A stretch of DNA of 64,000 bases from NCBI GenBank assembly GCA_026119855.1, contig JAOWBW010000868.1, positions 248,001 to 312,000 on the forward strand, in the 5' to 3' direction. Every line of letters starts with the position of its first letter. Within the stretch, counting starts at the first letter, position 1. Below are positions 32,761-43,269 of this stretch, piece by piece. Origin of the DNA: Campanula takesimana (Eukaryota; Streptophyta; Magnoliopsida; Asterales; Campanulaceae). Under the pieces are notes generated by a model that did no database searches, was not told where the DNA came from, and saw nothing but the letters and a program-made list of their open reading frames with translations. The position numbers and the translations under genes were made by a program.

Positions 32761-33627
32761 TGAAGATGAGCATAATGAAATCTTTTGTGATACAAGGCTG
32801 AGAATGAGGTTTGAATTGCTTGAAGCTTTATGAAGAATTCTCGGTTTGCTAAGGAGATCTATGAAGGTTTGAATTTCTGGGTAAAATATTCAAAGCAAAC
32901 ACTTGAATACTTGGGAATTTTCTCTATAGAAGCTCAGCAACCTTCATTGTTGAAAATGAAGGCTATTTATAGTGAGAGCAGTCTTGTGACTGTTATACAA
33001 AGATATGATCCAAATCTTTGAAGGTACAACTGCTGTCGAAATCCCATTGGTTTAGTTGTCATTGTCATCCTTTGTTTTGTCTTGTAGTCCTAGGTAGTTG
33101 TTGCACCACTACCTGACATTGTCCTTTGTTGCAGAGAAAGGACTAACGGTAAACATTTGAATTTTCTGGACAAAACCGACATTCTTTGCAGAAACTTCAA
33201 GTTAACTTGAAGTTATATGTCAAATCATAAGGCATTCCTTTATAATTATAAAGGGAATGTTTGTCTTGAGGAATAAATAACAATACTTAAATTCTTCAAT
33301 AAATGATATGCGGTTCTACCAAAGAAGCTAGAGCGGTTCCATGAAGAATTTGAAGTGCGGTTTCATCAAATCTGCAGATCGTGGTTTCATGAACTATGCG
33401 GCTCCGTGCAGGCGGTCTAAATATTGCAGCAAGTGCGGTTTGAACGACCAAAATGCTAAGGACAAACCGAACATATCTCAGGCTATGACAAATAAAAATC
33501 TAGAAATGGACTTATCTAAAAAATTGAAGTATAAAACTTCATTACATATTCCCTATAGTCCATAAAAAGACACGTGGCATGGCTCAATCAAATCAAGTAG
33601 GGCGGTTCAAAAGAGTGAATCGTAACA
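32761..33627 (-). repeat. Putative solo LTR (copia-like)
   Basis: 867 bp bounded by TG and CA, with near-duplications CTATG (32756-32760) and CTTTG (33628-33632) that differ by one base. A minus-strand CTATAAATA TATA box (32963-32971) would leave about 650 bp of U3, a sensible LTR layout. GCGGTTYCAT-like boxes at 33310, 33333, 33357, 33381, 33398, 33412 and 33435 (steps 23, 24, 24, 17, 14, 23) resemble the CG-motif arrays of other LTRs here. No paired copy is in the window, so this stays a proposal. Confidence 0.45.
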
Positions 33628-34197
33628 CTTTGTCTAAAAAAAACCAAACTATTTCATTTTTTTCGCAAAACTACTACGTTACATTACAAAATTCCAGTTG
33701 TTATATTCAACCTTCCAATAATTTTTTTTCACAAACGAATATAATAGTTTTTATAATAAAATACAACAATATTTTTGCAATAACTCTTATCCTATCCTCA
33801 ATCCCTTTTGTGAAAACCTATAGTTACATTTCAGAAAAAAAAAAAAAAAAAAAAAAACACAGATTAGAATAGAAACTGTTATAATTGAGAAAAACAAAAT
33901 GTTACATTCGTGTATTATAAAATGTAATAGTAGTTTTGCAGTTAGGTTATTCTTAATTCATTTGCTGCAAAATCATAATTACATTTCTGAATAAACACTG
34001 TTACATTTCAAAAAAAAAAATATTTCTTTATTGTAAGTGTTAAATTAGGTGACGAAGAAAAAATTGGCGGGAAATACAGTATACAAATAAAAAAAGTAAA
34101 TATATAACAGGCGGATCGACGAGCGGGCTGGCGGGTCGACCCATGAGTGATTTGTCTCACGTTGCATGACCTTCTCATATTTATCCACCCAAAATAA
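33628..34197. other. AT-rich island with no gene found
   Basis: AT-rich sequence with poly-A at 33835-33857 and several 'gttacattt' phrases. A GC-richer patch at 34110-34145 contains two 'gcgggct/gcgggtc' stretches. Nothing coding is supportable. Confidence 0.5.
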
Positions 34198-34199
34198 TA

Positions 34200-34477
34200 T
34201 TCCCTTCGTCCCATTTTAATGTTCTTAGTTTGACTATGCGCGCTTATTAAGAAACCAAGGCAAAAACAAAGGAAATTAGTCAACCAAAAGTAGAGAGTGA
34301 AGGATATAAATGTCCAAAAATACTATTCATGAAGCAAGTGGGTGAAAGTAAGTTATGTAAATAATAGTTTTTTTGTAATTAAATGAACTTTTTGAGGGCA
34401 AGATTCTCCGAAGCACTATTCATTCTTATCCGATTATGGAATAAAGCAACTAAGAACCTTAAACTGGACGGAGGGAT
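34200..34477. mobile_element. Stowaway-like MITE
   Basis: 278 bp with terminal inverted repeats of about 30 bp: left TTCCCTTCGTCCCATTTTAA, right the complement of CTGGACGGAGGGAT. TA dinucleotides flank it (34198-34199 and 34478-34479). The CTCCCTCCGT-like ends are the hallmark of the Tc1/mariner-related Stowaway family. It has no coding capacity. Confidence 0.75.
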
Positions 34478-34500
34478 TATTAAGTTAGGGAAATAATAAA

Positions 34501-34657
34501 GTTACAAAAGATGGCTACAAAATGTGGCTTACAAAATGAGGTGTCATAATTGTGTTGGTATTTTTAATTAGAGTGTGTCGGGTCCACTATCGATGTAACC
34601 AATGAAATATCCTCACCAAATCTTGTATCCTTCATTTTGTAAATTTCTTTTGTAAGC
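34501..34657. mobile_element. Short inverted-repeat element, possible MITE
   Basis: Left end GTTACAAAAGATGGCTACAA and right end TTGTAAATTTCTTTTGTAAG are imperfect inverted repeats about 110 bp apart. No clear target duplication; family unknown. Confidence 0.4.
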
Positions 34658-34723
34658 CCAGCATTGCCCGTTAAGTTAACTTAGAAAAGTTAAGCTCGAC
34701 TCTTTTGTTGGACTTGGGGAGAG

Positions 34724-34768
34724 AAATATGTATGTGTGTGTGTGTGTGTTTTTTATATATATATAATT
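34724..34768. repeat. (GT)n and (TA)n microsatellites
   Basis: A tgtgtg run (34730-34749) followed by T-rich and tatata sequence. Confidence 0.9.
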
Positions 34769-34769
34769 C

Positions 34770-34873
34770 ATCAAATATGTTGTGTCCTAACATATTTGAT
34801 TAGGTTTGTCTCTTTCTCCTAAATTAAACTTTAACCATTGCTTATTATCAATGATTAATGTTTAATTTAGGAG
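34770..34873. other. Two adjacent long inverted repeats
   Basis: 34770-34800: ATCAAATATGTT, a 7-nt loop, then AACATATTTGAT, a perfect 12-bp arm. 34816-34873: outer arms CTCCTAAATTAAAC and GTTTAATTTAGGAG (perfect, 14 bp) with inner arms TTAACCATTG and CAATGATTAA (one mismatch). They end 16 bp before the Copia-B LTR. They could be cruciform-forming DNA or the core of an unrecognised MITE. Confidence 0.75.
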
Positions 34874-34888
34874 TAATTTATTGCTTTT

Positions 34889-35597
34889 TGTTGGGTTAAT
34901 GCCTTTGAATTTGGGACGCCGAGTTAAAGGGTTAAACGATAGAGAAATCTCGTGATTCCGGGACGGAGCAGAACAGCTCGGCTGAGAAGGCCAAAGGACT
35001 CGGCCGAGTAGACAGGGTCCGGGTGGATCTGGGGTAACACCCGGGCAGACCTTGGCTATGAGGCGTATCGGAAATCAGACGTCGGAAATCAGTTTTTGGG
35101 AAAAGATGGGGATCCGGGCGGGTGTGTGAAGGAACCCGACCGGACCAGTGTCAGATTCGGGCAGACCAAGCTTGCAACCCAGGCGGACCTATGACCAAAT
35201 AGCAGCAGGATTTCAGACGACGTACAGTTCCGCAGAAGGAAGGTTTTCAGGTCAGTTTAGGACTAGAATTCCAAGTTCCTATCAGACTTTGAGATAGAGT
35301 TCACTGGTATAAATAGAGGCCATTAGTTTAGATCAAAGTTAGCCGAAAGAGTCGTTTTGTCTCAGATATATTATTAGAGTGCTCAGAGCTAGGTCTGTAA
35401 TTCTACAGTTACACAGTTAGGAATTATTGTGATCAATAATTCGTGTAGCAGTTATAGTGTGATCTTGTAATCGTTTCTCCAGATTGATAATAATATTCTC
35501 TCCCCTCCCTGTGGACATAGCCAAGTTGGTGAACCACGTATATCGGTGTTCTTGTGATTTCTCGCTTTTCTTATCAAGTCTTGTTATTGCTCTAACA
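34889..35597 (+). repeat. Copia-B 5' LTR
   Basis: 709 bp, TGTTGGGTTAATGCC to CTCTAACA. TATA box at 35308-35316. Confidence 0.88.
34977..35316 (+). promoter_or_regulatory. Copia-B LTR promoter: CTCGGCCGAG pair and TATA box
   Basis: CTCGGCTGAG at 34977 and ACTCGGCCGAGT from 34998 (core 34999) are 22 bp apart; GGTATAAATAGAGG follows at 35306-35319. The same CTCGGCCGAG core is used by Athila-A. Confidence 0.6.
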
Positions 35598-35612
35598 AGT
35601 AGTATCAGAGCT
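35598..35612 (+). other. Copia-B primer binding site
   Basis: AGTAGTATCAGAGCT directly after the LTR, one base from the usual TGGTATCAGAGC initiator-tRNA site. Confidence 0.85.
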
Positions 35613-36258
35613 CTGGTTTTTATCAGAGCTTTGGTTCGTGGTTGGAGGTTCAGGGATTCCGCTGCAGAGAACAAGAACATGGGTCAAGGAGCAGATTCGA
35701 TCGACAAAGATTTATGGGAACCGTTGGAGATTAGAATCAGGGATCGTAAGGATCCCAAGGGTAAGGCAATAACCACAGAAGGGTCAGAGAAGGACAAACA
35801 AGTAGCCACCAAGGAGGAAGCAGCGTTGAAGAAGTTAGATCAGAAGGCTCACGCCAAGATCATCAGACAGTTGGATGATGAGATCCTAACCAATACAGAC
35901 TCCGGAAGCGATCTTTGGTTGAAGTTGGAAGATATGTACATGACACGTTCATTGTTATACCTGAAGAAGAAGCTATATGATTGTCGTATGACTGAAGGTA
36001 CGCCTATAAATGATCATCTTGACAGATTTACTTCTGCATTACTTGAACTGCGTAATATAGGAGTAGTTGTTGATGACGAGGATGCAGCCTTGCAACTTTT
36101 AGTATCTTTACCTATGTCTTATGAATATTATGTCGATTCGTGCATAAATCGTAAAGATGGGATCTCTCTAGAGGAAGTGAAAACTTCTCTCAAGACGAGG
36201 GAATTGCGCCGAACGGTGAGTGGGAATGAGGCAGGTACCCAGTCATCAGGTTTGGTTG

Positions 36259-37249
36259 TGTAGACACCCTGCCTTGGACCGCTCACCCCGATTGCACATT
36301 TGATCTTGTGTTTCTCTCTATTTTATATGTTTTCCGTTAGTTCCCGTTACTTCGGTTAAGTTCCTGACTGACTCCGTTAAGTTCAGGGACTAAACTGAAT
36401 AACAGTGCTAACTTTCTAGTCCTTTCTGTCAAAAATGCCTTCTCTGAGTCGCGTGCCTCCGGCCTTTGAACCCAGAAGCGCGCGCCTTGCGCCGCCAAGG
36501 TGGGGAGCGCGCGCCTCTGGGCGTGTCAGTTACAGATTTCTGGCCTTAAATCTTTCCCTTGCCCATCTTACAAGATTTTGCCTGGGAAATGGTTCTTGGC
36601 AGCTCAGTTTTGGCACCAAAAAACAACCCTTTACAACTATAAAAACCCCTCCAATCTACCATTGGAGGGGATTGACTTTGATCACCATTTTCACACCTAA
36701 AAATCACCAATTTCTCATTGCAAAACTTGCATGAACTTTTAAACATCCAACAATCCTTCCGATAAGGATCATTCTCAAGGAGTGTCAAGAACTTGTCTTC
36801 CAAACATAGGTATTTTCTTGCCTTCTTCACTTTCTTCTAATTCATCTTTTCTTATATTTTCCTTTGATCAAAATTGCAATCAAACCCAAACCAAATTTGG
36901 GACATAACTCCGAACGATCACTTCATCTTCATTGAAGTTGGTCTAAGGGTCATCTCCCTACATTTCAACCTCTTTTAAAACCCCTCTAAATTTGATATTA
37001 ATAGGAAGAACACAATTTTTATAATTTAAACTTTGAACAAGAAAGACCGACGTTAGTCGGGCGAGATGGGTGTTTAAGTACTTCCCGTCTCGTAACCTAA
37101 CCCCCGAACTGTCAATAGGACTCTCTGTTTTCGTAAATCAAACACATTTCCAACTTAAAAGGTTTTATCGCGTTCCTCTAAAACATGGGTGGTGACTCCT
37201 TCAAAAAATAATCCTTTTTCCGTGAGGGGCCCGGGCTGGGGCACCTACA
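36259..37249 (+). repeat. Tat-4 5' LTR
   Basis: 991 bp, TGTAGACACCC to GCACCTACA. Confidence 0.94.
36449..36647 (+). promoter_or_regulatory. Tat-4 LTR promoter: CG-box triplet and TATA box
   Basis: CG boxes begin at 36449 (GTCGCGTGCC; the 3' LTR copy reads TCGCGCGCC), 36478 and 36507 (GCGCGCGC), steps of 29. ACTATAAAAACC at 36637-36648 is the TATA box. The last two boxes lie in a dyad with CCCAGAAGCGCGC on one side and GCGCGCCTCTGGG on the other. Confidence 0.72.
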
Positions 37250-37269
37250 GTGGCAACTCCGCTGGGGAC
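37250..37269 (+). other. Tat-4 primer binding site
   Basis: GTGGCAACTCCGCTGGGGAC, one base from the Tat-2 site. Confidence 0.85.
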
Positions 37270-38411
37270 GCTTGAGGGTTAAGCTTGCGTTTTTGTTCAA
37301 AGTTTACGTTTTCTGGGCACTCTGGTTTCTGGTGTTGAGAAGCGCGCGCCTTTGACCTTCTTGGTCAGAAGCGCGAGCCTCTCACACCAAAGAACAGAGG
37401 CGCCCGACTTTCATGTATTCTTCCTATTTTCTATTTTTTTGGGCTAACATTTGTTGCAGGGGTTAAACACAAAATTCGGGACCAGGGCAGTCCCCTGAGT
37501 CCAAGTTTCTGACAGGTGTCTGAAAGGTTCACCCAGATGCGCGCGCCTCCCACCTTCTTTGCGGAATACGCGCGCTTGACATTCTACATCCCAGGGGTGC
37601 GTGCTTCTGGGAGGTATTCCAGAACAGGTCCAGTTTCCAGAAAACAGGGCAGAACAGTGGGGGTGTGGGCACAGTGGCATGCATCAGAACAGAATGGACC
37701 CCTTTAACTGTTTAATTTCGTGTTTTAATTTACCGGTCACACGGGTGATTCGGGAGTTGTAATTTACATGCTCATGTGTTTTTATCTTTTCTTTTTTAAA
37801 AAAAAACAAATAAAATAAAAAAAAAATTGTCACGTGATAGACCTCACACTACATGCACATTACTCCTATGAATTGCTCACTATCGAGTCGCACAAGTCCA
37901 TAACCCCAAACACGTCGAGGCCCGTCCTAGAAAGTTTCAAGCTCCACCCGACCTTGACTCTTTCGAAGCGGTCAACCTCAGCCCTTGGCGTAGTTCAAGA
38001 CTACATGCCGGGGGTGACCTTTAAGCCTCTCTTTAGTCGAGCACAAACCACACAATTCTAGTTAGGGTCTAACACTCCGTGACTCAAGTCGGTTTCCATG
38101 TGCCGAGATTTCCCTAAACTAATGTCTTCAAATCATACATGTGGACGAAATAAAAATCCGTCCCCAAGTGGTCATAATAGACGCTAATAAAAAATCCGTC
38201 CCCGCATGTATGCTTTACTACATTAATTTAGTTTAATCCCAACACATGTAGGATTTACAAGCGTGGTGGAATCCGATGAGTATAGGGGACCGCGAGAAGG
38301 TCTATATACTAGTGTGACGATTCCACTATTTTTCTAGAAACCCCAAAAAAGGACCACGTCCTTCCGACTTTTGTAAATAATAATAATAATAATAAAAAGA
38401 GTATTTTCTTT
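37270..38411 (+). other. Tat-4 5' leader with two CG-box triplets
   Basis: Non-coding. CG boxes start at 37342, 37371 and 37400, and at 37539, 37568 and 37597: all steps 29. Downstream (37820-38330) it is collinear with the Tat-1 and Tat-2 leaders, including the 'aaaaatccgtcccc' pair. A (TAA)n run lies at 38377-38398. Confidence 0.75.
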
Positions 38412-38513
38412 ATGTTGTTTGAGTCTTTACTTTTGTTTGTGGGTGAAATAATTTTATCCAAAAGGTGTTTGTGGGGCCATCCTAAGATCAACCGTGTTCT
38501 CTCCATAGGTCCA

Positions 38514-39515
38514 ATGGCTTCAAATGGCAACGACAACGCCATTCCTGTGTCCAACGAAGGGTTATTCCGCATGGTGGAAGCATTGAAAGGGCAAGTTGAT
38601 ACACTAGCCGAGAATGTCCGCTGCAAGGATGATTTATGGCGAGCCCGTTACGAGCATATGAAAACGGCCCATAAGAAAGAAGTTGCTCAACTCAGGAACC
38701 AATTGAAAGGGCTCACGAATCAAAGAAAGGTCCAAAGCATTGATACCGGTTTGGTCAACACTCTCATGTCCTACATTGACCAAAGGCTTAGTGGGCTAAA
38801 TTTGCACAAGGGCCCAAGCACTGATCTTCATCAAGCTTCTCTCCTCATGAACACAATAGAGGCTCTTCCCAAAAAGTTCAAGATGCCCGATATTGGAAAG
38901 TTCAATGGCAACTCTTGCCCCGACGCTCATGTCGACTCCTACATTTGGGCCATGCTACCAAAGAAAGTGTCTCCTCAAATAATGGCACAATGCTTCCCTC
39001 TTACTCTCGAGGGGGTCACAAAAGATTGGTATATGGGTCTTCCAGTTTCCACCCGCCTCAATTGGGATGCCGCTATGCTTGCCTTCAAATCACAATATCA
39101 AGGCAACTCCATATTCCGCCCCACCAAGAAGGAATTGGAGAGCACCGTGCAAATGGGTGATGAATCATTTGGGGACTTCTATCGCCGTTGGAATGACAAG
39201 CTAGCCGAGATGATTGATAGGCCCTCAAAGAAGGAACAAATGGACATCTTCTTGAAATGTTTAAAAATGGAATACCGCACTCATCTTAGTGGGGCTTTTG
39301 ACTCCGATTTTTCAAGCATGTATGATGCGGGGGTTAGAATTGACAATTTGCTCCGAGAAGTGGCCGAGTCCTCCTATGACACAAGCTTCAACGACAAAGG
39401 GTTCCCAACCAACAACATGGACGAATATAGTGACATGGAAGACTACAATGACAATGAAGACTACAACGACAATGAGGACGACAACAACAATCTCCGTTTC
39501 TCTTTCTCTACCTAG
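38514..39515 (+). CDS. gag: Tat-4 gag without zinc knuckle (intact)
   Basis: A 333-residue open frame from ATG 38514; the frame is open back to 38412, but 38514 matches the likely start in Tat-2. The N-terminal 110 residues are charged and likely coiled coil (KTAHKKEVAQLRNQLKGLTN). The capsid core (about 115-285) has MPDIGKFNGNSCPDAHVDSY, PKKVSPQIMAQCFPLTLEGV, FKSQYQGNSIFRPTKKELES and EQMDIFLKCLKMEYRTHLSGAF. The end is an acidic repeat, EDYNDNEDYNDNEDDNNN, then FSFST. The Tat zinc finger, which should bind RNA, is missing, so packaging may depend on a partner Gag. No stop or frameshift is seen. Confidence 0.9.
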   Translation: MASNGNDNAIPVSNEGLFRMVEALKGQVDTLAENVRCKDDLWRARYEHMKTAHKKEVAQLRNQLKGLTNQRKVQSIDTGLVNTLMSYIDQRLSGLNLHKGPSTDLHQASLLMNTIEALPKKFKMPDIGKFNGNSCPDAHVDSYIWAMLPKKVSPQIMAQCFPLTLEGVTKDWYMGLPVSTRLNWDAAMLAFKSQYQGNSIFRPTKKELESTVQMGDESFGDFYRRWNDKLAEMIDRPSKKEQMDIFLKCLKMEYRTHLSGAFDSDFSSMYDAGVRIDNLLREVAESSYDTSFNDKGFPTNNMDEYSDMEDYNDNEDYNDNEDDNNNLRFSFST

Positions 39516-41580
39516 TAATAAAAAATAAAAAAATATGAAAAAATGAAAAAAAAAGTCAAAAGTCCTATTAAGTGTGCATTAATGTTTTCTCTCATCCTAT
39601 GTTAAATGTTCGAGTCCATTGATTCATCAAATAAAGGTCGTTCTTTTCCTCATAGACTCCTCCAAGTTGTTCAATTTAATTCTTGGCAAAATGATAAAAA
39701 ATGTCTAAACAAGTTTTGGAATGAAGGCCATCGCTTGAACGCCTAGGGGCTAAACATCGACGACGGCATCAACAACGAAGACATCAACAACGACGAAATC
39801 AAGACAAAGAAAGGTGGAGCAACAATCATGAAGCAAAGTTTTCAAAAAGGGATAAAAAAAAAAAAAAAAAAAAAAAAAAACTCGCTAGGTTGAAATCCTC
39901 AAATCAACCTAGGCAAAAGTTAGAGTACAAAAAAAAAAAAAAAAAAATCCCCCTCAATCAAAGAAGTACAAGATCAACATCATTCCACCGATGAATGACG
40001 AAGCAACAACCATCTCGACGAATAGATCATCCACAAGAGCTACGGTGACCTGAGCCTCTACACTGGAGGAACGTAGGCAACCTTCGAGTCCGGTCTCATG
40101 CAAGAAAGAAGATATATTTAGCCCTAGCGCGTACGGTGATCGGCCTTCCTCTCGAACTTGTCATGGAATCTTTGTACGATTCATTTGCCAATGAATTAAT
40201 CACCAAAAGATTGAACAACTTTCTTAGATTTGGAATCGCTATCTATTCCTTGTCGAGTCTAGGGGTTTCTCTTCTTTTTGCGATACTCCCAGTTTCTTGC
40301 AATCAAACTGGGGCTTTCTTTCTCTTCTCTCTTAATGACTTACTTGCCTTCGTGAGTCATTCAAAAAATATACATACATGAAGTCAATACTAGGGACACT
40401 TCCCTAGTCGAGTCAATGTCACTCATCTTTAGTGACAAAAGGTCTCCACCGCAAAATCACATGTCTCTCATCCTCCGCTAGAGTCAAGGCACACTTCCTC
40501 ATTAATCGAGTCAAAATAAAGACGTAAAAGAGATGCCCGCTAGATTGAAAACCCGAAAGGGCGGTCTAGGCAAAAAACAGGGTGCGTCATAAAAAAAAAT
40601 GAGAGAGTGAGAGAGAGAAGGGAAAGAGAAATGGAGATCTCTGGCCTCTAAGGAAGACAACTGCACAAGATCTACATTGGGTCTCCTCAGCAATTCAATC
40701 CCCACCAAGCCAACTTTGGAATTGCAAAAGGCTTGACGAGATATGGCACCATCAAAGGTCATTTTGGGTTATTGAAAGATTGTTCTTGCAATGTGCATCT
40801 TTGGGCTCATGAGAAAGAAAGCCAGTGGTAACCAATATCCGTCCGAAAACGAGCCTATCATTGAAAGGGTACGAGGTTGCACAAAATAATCCCCAGCTAG
40901 TCAGTTGGTTTGGGAAGCAAGCGACAACATGTAATTCAAGGTTCTCCAAGCATGTGCCCCTACAGTATCTCATGAGGTTTCACGAGAAATGGAGTAGCTC
41001 TTGCCATGTCCTCTTATGTTTGTTCCCCCACACGAGGACAATTCTCTTTCTTTGCTCAATAAATGATGACACCCTAAGAGCTATGTGACTCGAGAAAGAA
41101 AGCTTCTTATGCTTTATTTGACAGTTAATGAGCCCTAGGGCTACGCTCAAGAAAGATGTGTGAGACTATCCTCTAAGTCTCTAAAAAGGAATGTCGAGAA
41201 ACACCTTCTTTTCATGTATGCTCATACTTGTTCCCCCGATCAAGGATAGTCCCTTCTCGTTCCACTCCTAATCAACGGTGTCACTCTAGTGGCTACGATC
41301 AAGTTTTAAAAGGCTCCCTCGGAAAGAAGAAATTCACTTCAGTGTCCCCAGCCGAGTCATTGGAAGCTTCCTCAATTCAGCACCAAAGGTCTCAAGGAGC
41401 TTCGCAATCTACAATCTTTTGGGCTACGGCATTACAGTGGTACAAGCAAAGGGCAATATTGGGGCTTCGCAACCGACAGTCTTTTGGGACAACAATGCTC
41501 GAGCAATGCAATGTGGAAAAGTCTTATATGAAAGGGATCAAACTTCAATGGTCCCTCAACACTTCCAGTCAAAAGGCCTC
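39516..41580 (+). other. Tat-4 internal non-coding region with hairpin modules
   Basis: Long poly-A tracts (39855-39880, 39930-39946). Hairpin module 2 variant at 39881-39914 (GCTAGGTTGA / TCAACCTAGGC) and the GNRA form at 40535-40571 (CCCGAAAGGG inside CTAGA/TCTAG). Hairpin module 1 at 40037-40098 (AGCTACGGTGACCTGAG, GGAACGTAGGC). Collinear in reverse with Tat-2 11263-13346. I see no coding domain. Confidence 0.6.
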
Positions 41581-41589
41581 TTGGTTTTA

Positions 41590-42176
41590 AATGAAGGCTC
41601 CAATGATATGAATGAATTTGATGATTCTTGTTAAAACTCAAAGCGAGATTATGAAGGAGGTCTTAGAGAAAAGGAAAAAGATTCAATATGCTAGACTCAC
41701 CCGGCTGAGTTATAGCGGGCAATGCCAATATGTTAACTCTATCAGCAGAGTTACGGCCAATCCCAATGTTTCTGCAATACAGCACCCCCTTCTCCAAGAT
41801 CAAAAGCACAGTCCGCATCCGAAGATCCGCCATCGGTTCAACTCAAGAAGACTCAAGCAAACATACCGTTCGAGACTTTATCACACCAAGACCTTATCAT
41901 CTGCAACAACATCACCATCTCCCACGAGACGTCTCCCGAAGACCGTACTACATTTTCAACATGGACCTTCCGCCATTTGGGTATCAAACACAAAAAGGGT
42001 CATCCATCTCCAAGCAAGAAAAAGAAGGAGATCGCCTTCAAGAGTTCTTCCCAATAGCGCCATCCGCTCCCAACACAATGCTAAGCCAATTCCAAGAAAA
42101 TTTGAGGCTTCACACCAAAAGGTCTCCACATCCCGCCATCTACAAACTTGATAAGCCCATGACATTTGGGGCTTAG
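41590..42176 (+). pseudogene. Tat-4 remnant of gag end and protease
   Basis: One frame gives NEGSNDMNEFDDSC, as in Tat-1 NEGSKDMNEINDSC. Further on, a frame gives DPPSVQLKKTQANI (Tat-1 DPLLVQLKKTQANI), and at 41957 onward DLPPFG, the start of the Tat-1 protease. The catalytic D-S/G-G box is lost. Several stops and frame changes intervene. The same lesions in Tat-2 (10780-11262) show that a common, already defective ancestor was copied. Confidence 0.7.
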
Positions 42177-43264
42177 CAATCTCTCAAAGCTTGGTATCAA
42201 TGATCTTCTCTTGGGGCCTGCCCATGTCGACAACAAAAGACAGTTTATTTGAATGGGCTAAGAGTTGATTCATCTTGGGGCTTCATAAGCCACTCAAAGT
42301 TCAGCATTCGAGGGGCTTTACAATCAGCAAACCCTGGGCATCTCGGCATCAATAGTCCTTTTGAAGCCCCATAAAGGACAAATCTCTTGGGGCTAGACAT
42401 CAATTTTCGTTGGACACCGCGGCGACAACATTCAAGCGAGGCAATCCAGACTTCGATTGAACATGACTTGATCTTGGGTTGGCTTTACAAACACACAATG
42501 GTCAAAATGGTTCACCCACGAACTAAAAAAAAAAAATCTTTTTCCCACATTTGTACATATTCTATTCCTACAAAAAGACAAAAAGAAATTTCTTTTTCTT
42601 TTTCTTTGTCTCCTTATTTGCACAAAAATATGTGCATCATTTTATCTTGCTCCTAGCTTCCTCCCTAGCATTCCCCAGCATTCTTGAACTACGCTGGTCT
42701 GATTCCTTCCAAGGGATATGTAGGCAGCCTTTTGGTACGACCAACCCATCATCCGGAATACTGTCCCACTGACACTCCATCAAAAACGAATTCGTCATCA
42801 AAGGCAGCGACACTCTCCGCCAAAGCATCTACCACAACATCACGAATCCATCCAACGGTAATGGTAAGTGAAGGTATGGACATCATTCATCTCTCTCAAG
42901 CAAATCTCTGCTTTCAAAAATCACTTCACACACAAAATCACTTTACTTCTCCCTCATGCAAAAGTGCTTCAAAATCACATCACACCACAAGCACGATTTC
43001 GCTCAATCTTCACACTTCATGCATTTTCTTGCACAAACACGTATACCTGCAAAAGCACACACTTAACAGGTACCACCACAAGGTCAACAGCATCTACAAC
43101 TCAAGGCACTTCATCCCCAGCAGAAAGTAATCCGCCGTCAACTACGCCTGCATCCCACAGAGTCAAACAATTACAGTTCAATGACAACAACTCGGTCCAT
43201 GGTGACCCGCAAAATCACCACCTTTCCATTAAGCAACACAACAATATCACATATAGGCAGATGG
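42177..43264 (+). other. Tat-4 3' non-coding region
   Basis: Contains hairpin module 1, second subtype, at 42683-42730 (GAACTACGCTGGTCTGATT, then AGGGATATGTAGGC). The rest is C/A-rich and lacks a recognisable domain. Confidence 0.55.
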
Positions 43265-43269
43265 AGCCT

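Noticed and set aside
32761..34888. Host gene between Copia-A and Copia-B
   Set aside because: Only short frames without homology; AT-rich, MITE-like and hairpin sequence. The TATA box at 32963 fits an LTR better.
36546..36830. 94-residue minus-strand frame, repeated at 43998-44399
   Set aside because: Lies in both Tat-4 LTRs, antisense to the promoter region; no domain, and recurrence is explained by LTR identity.
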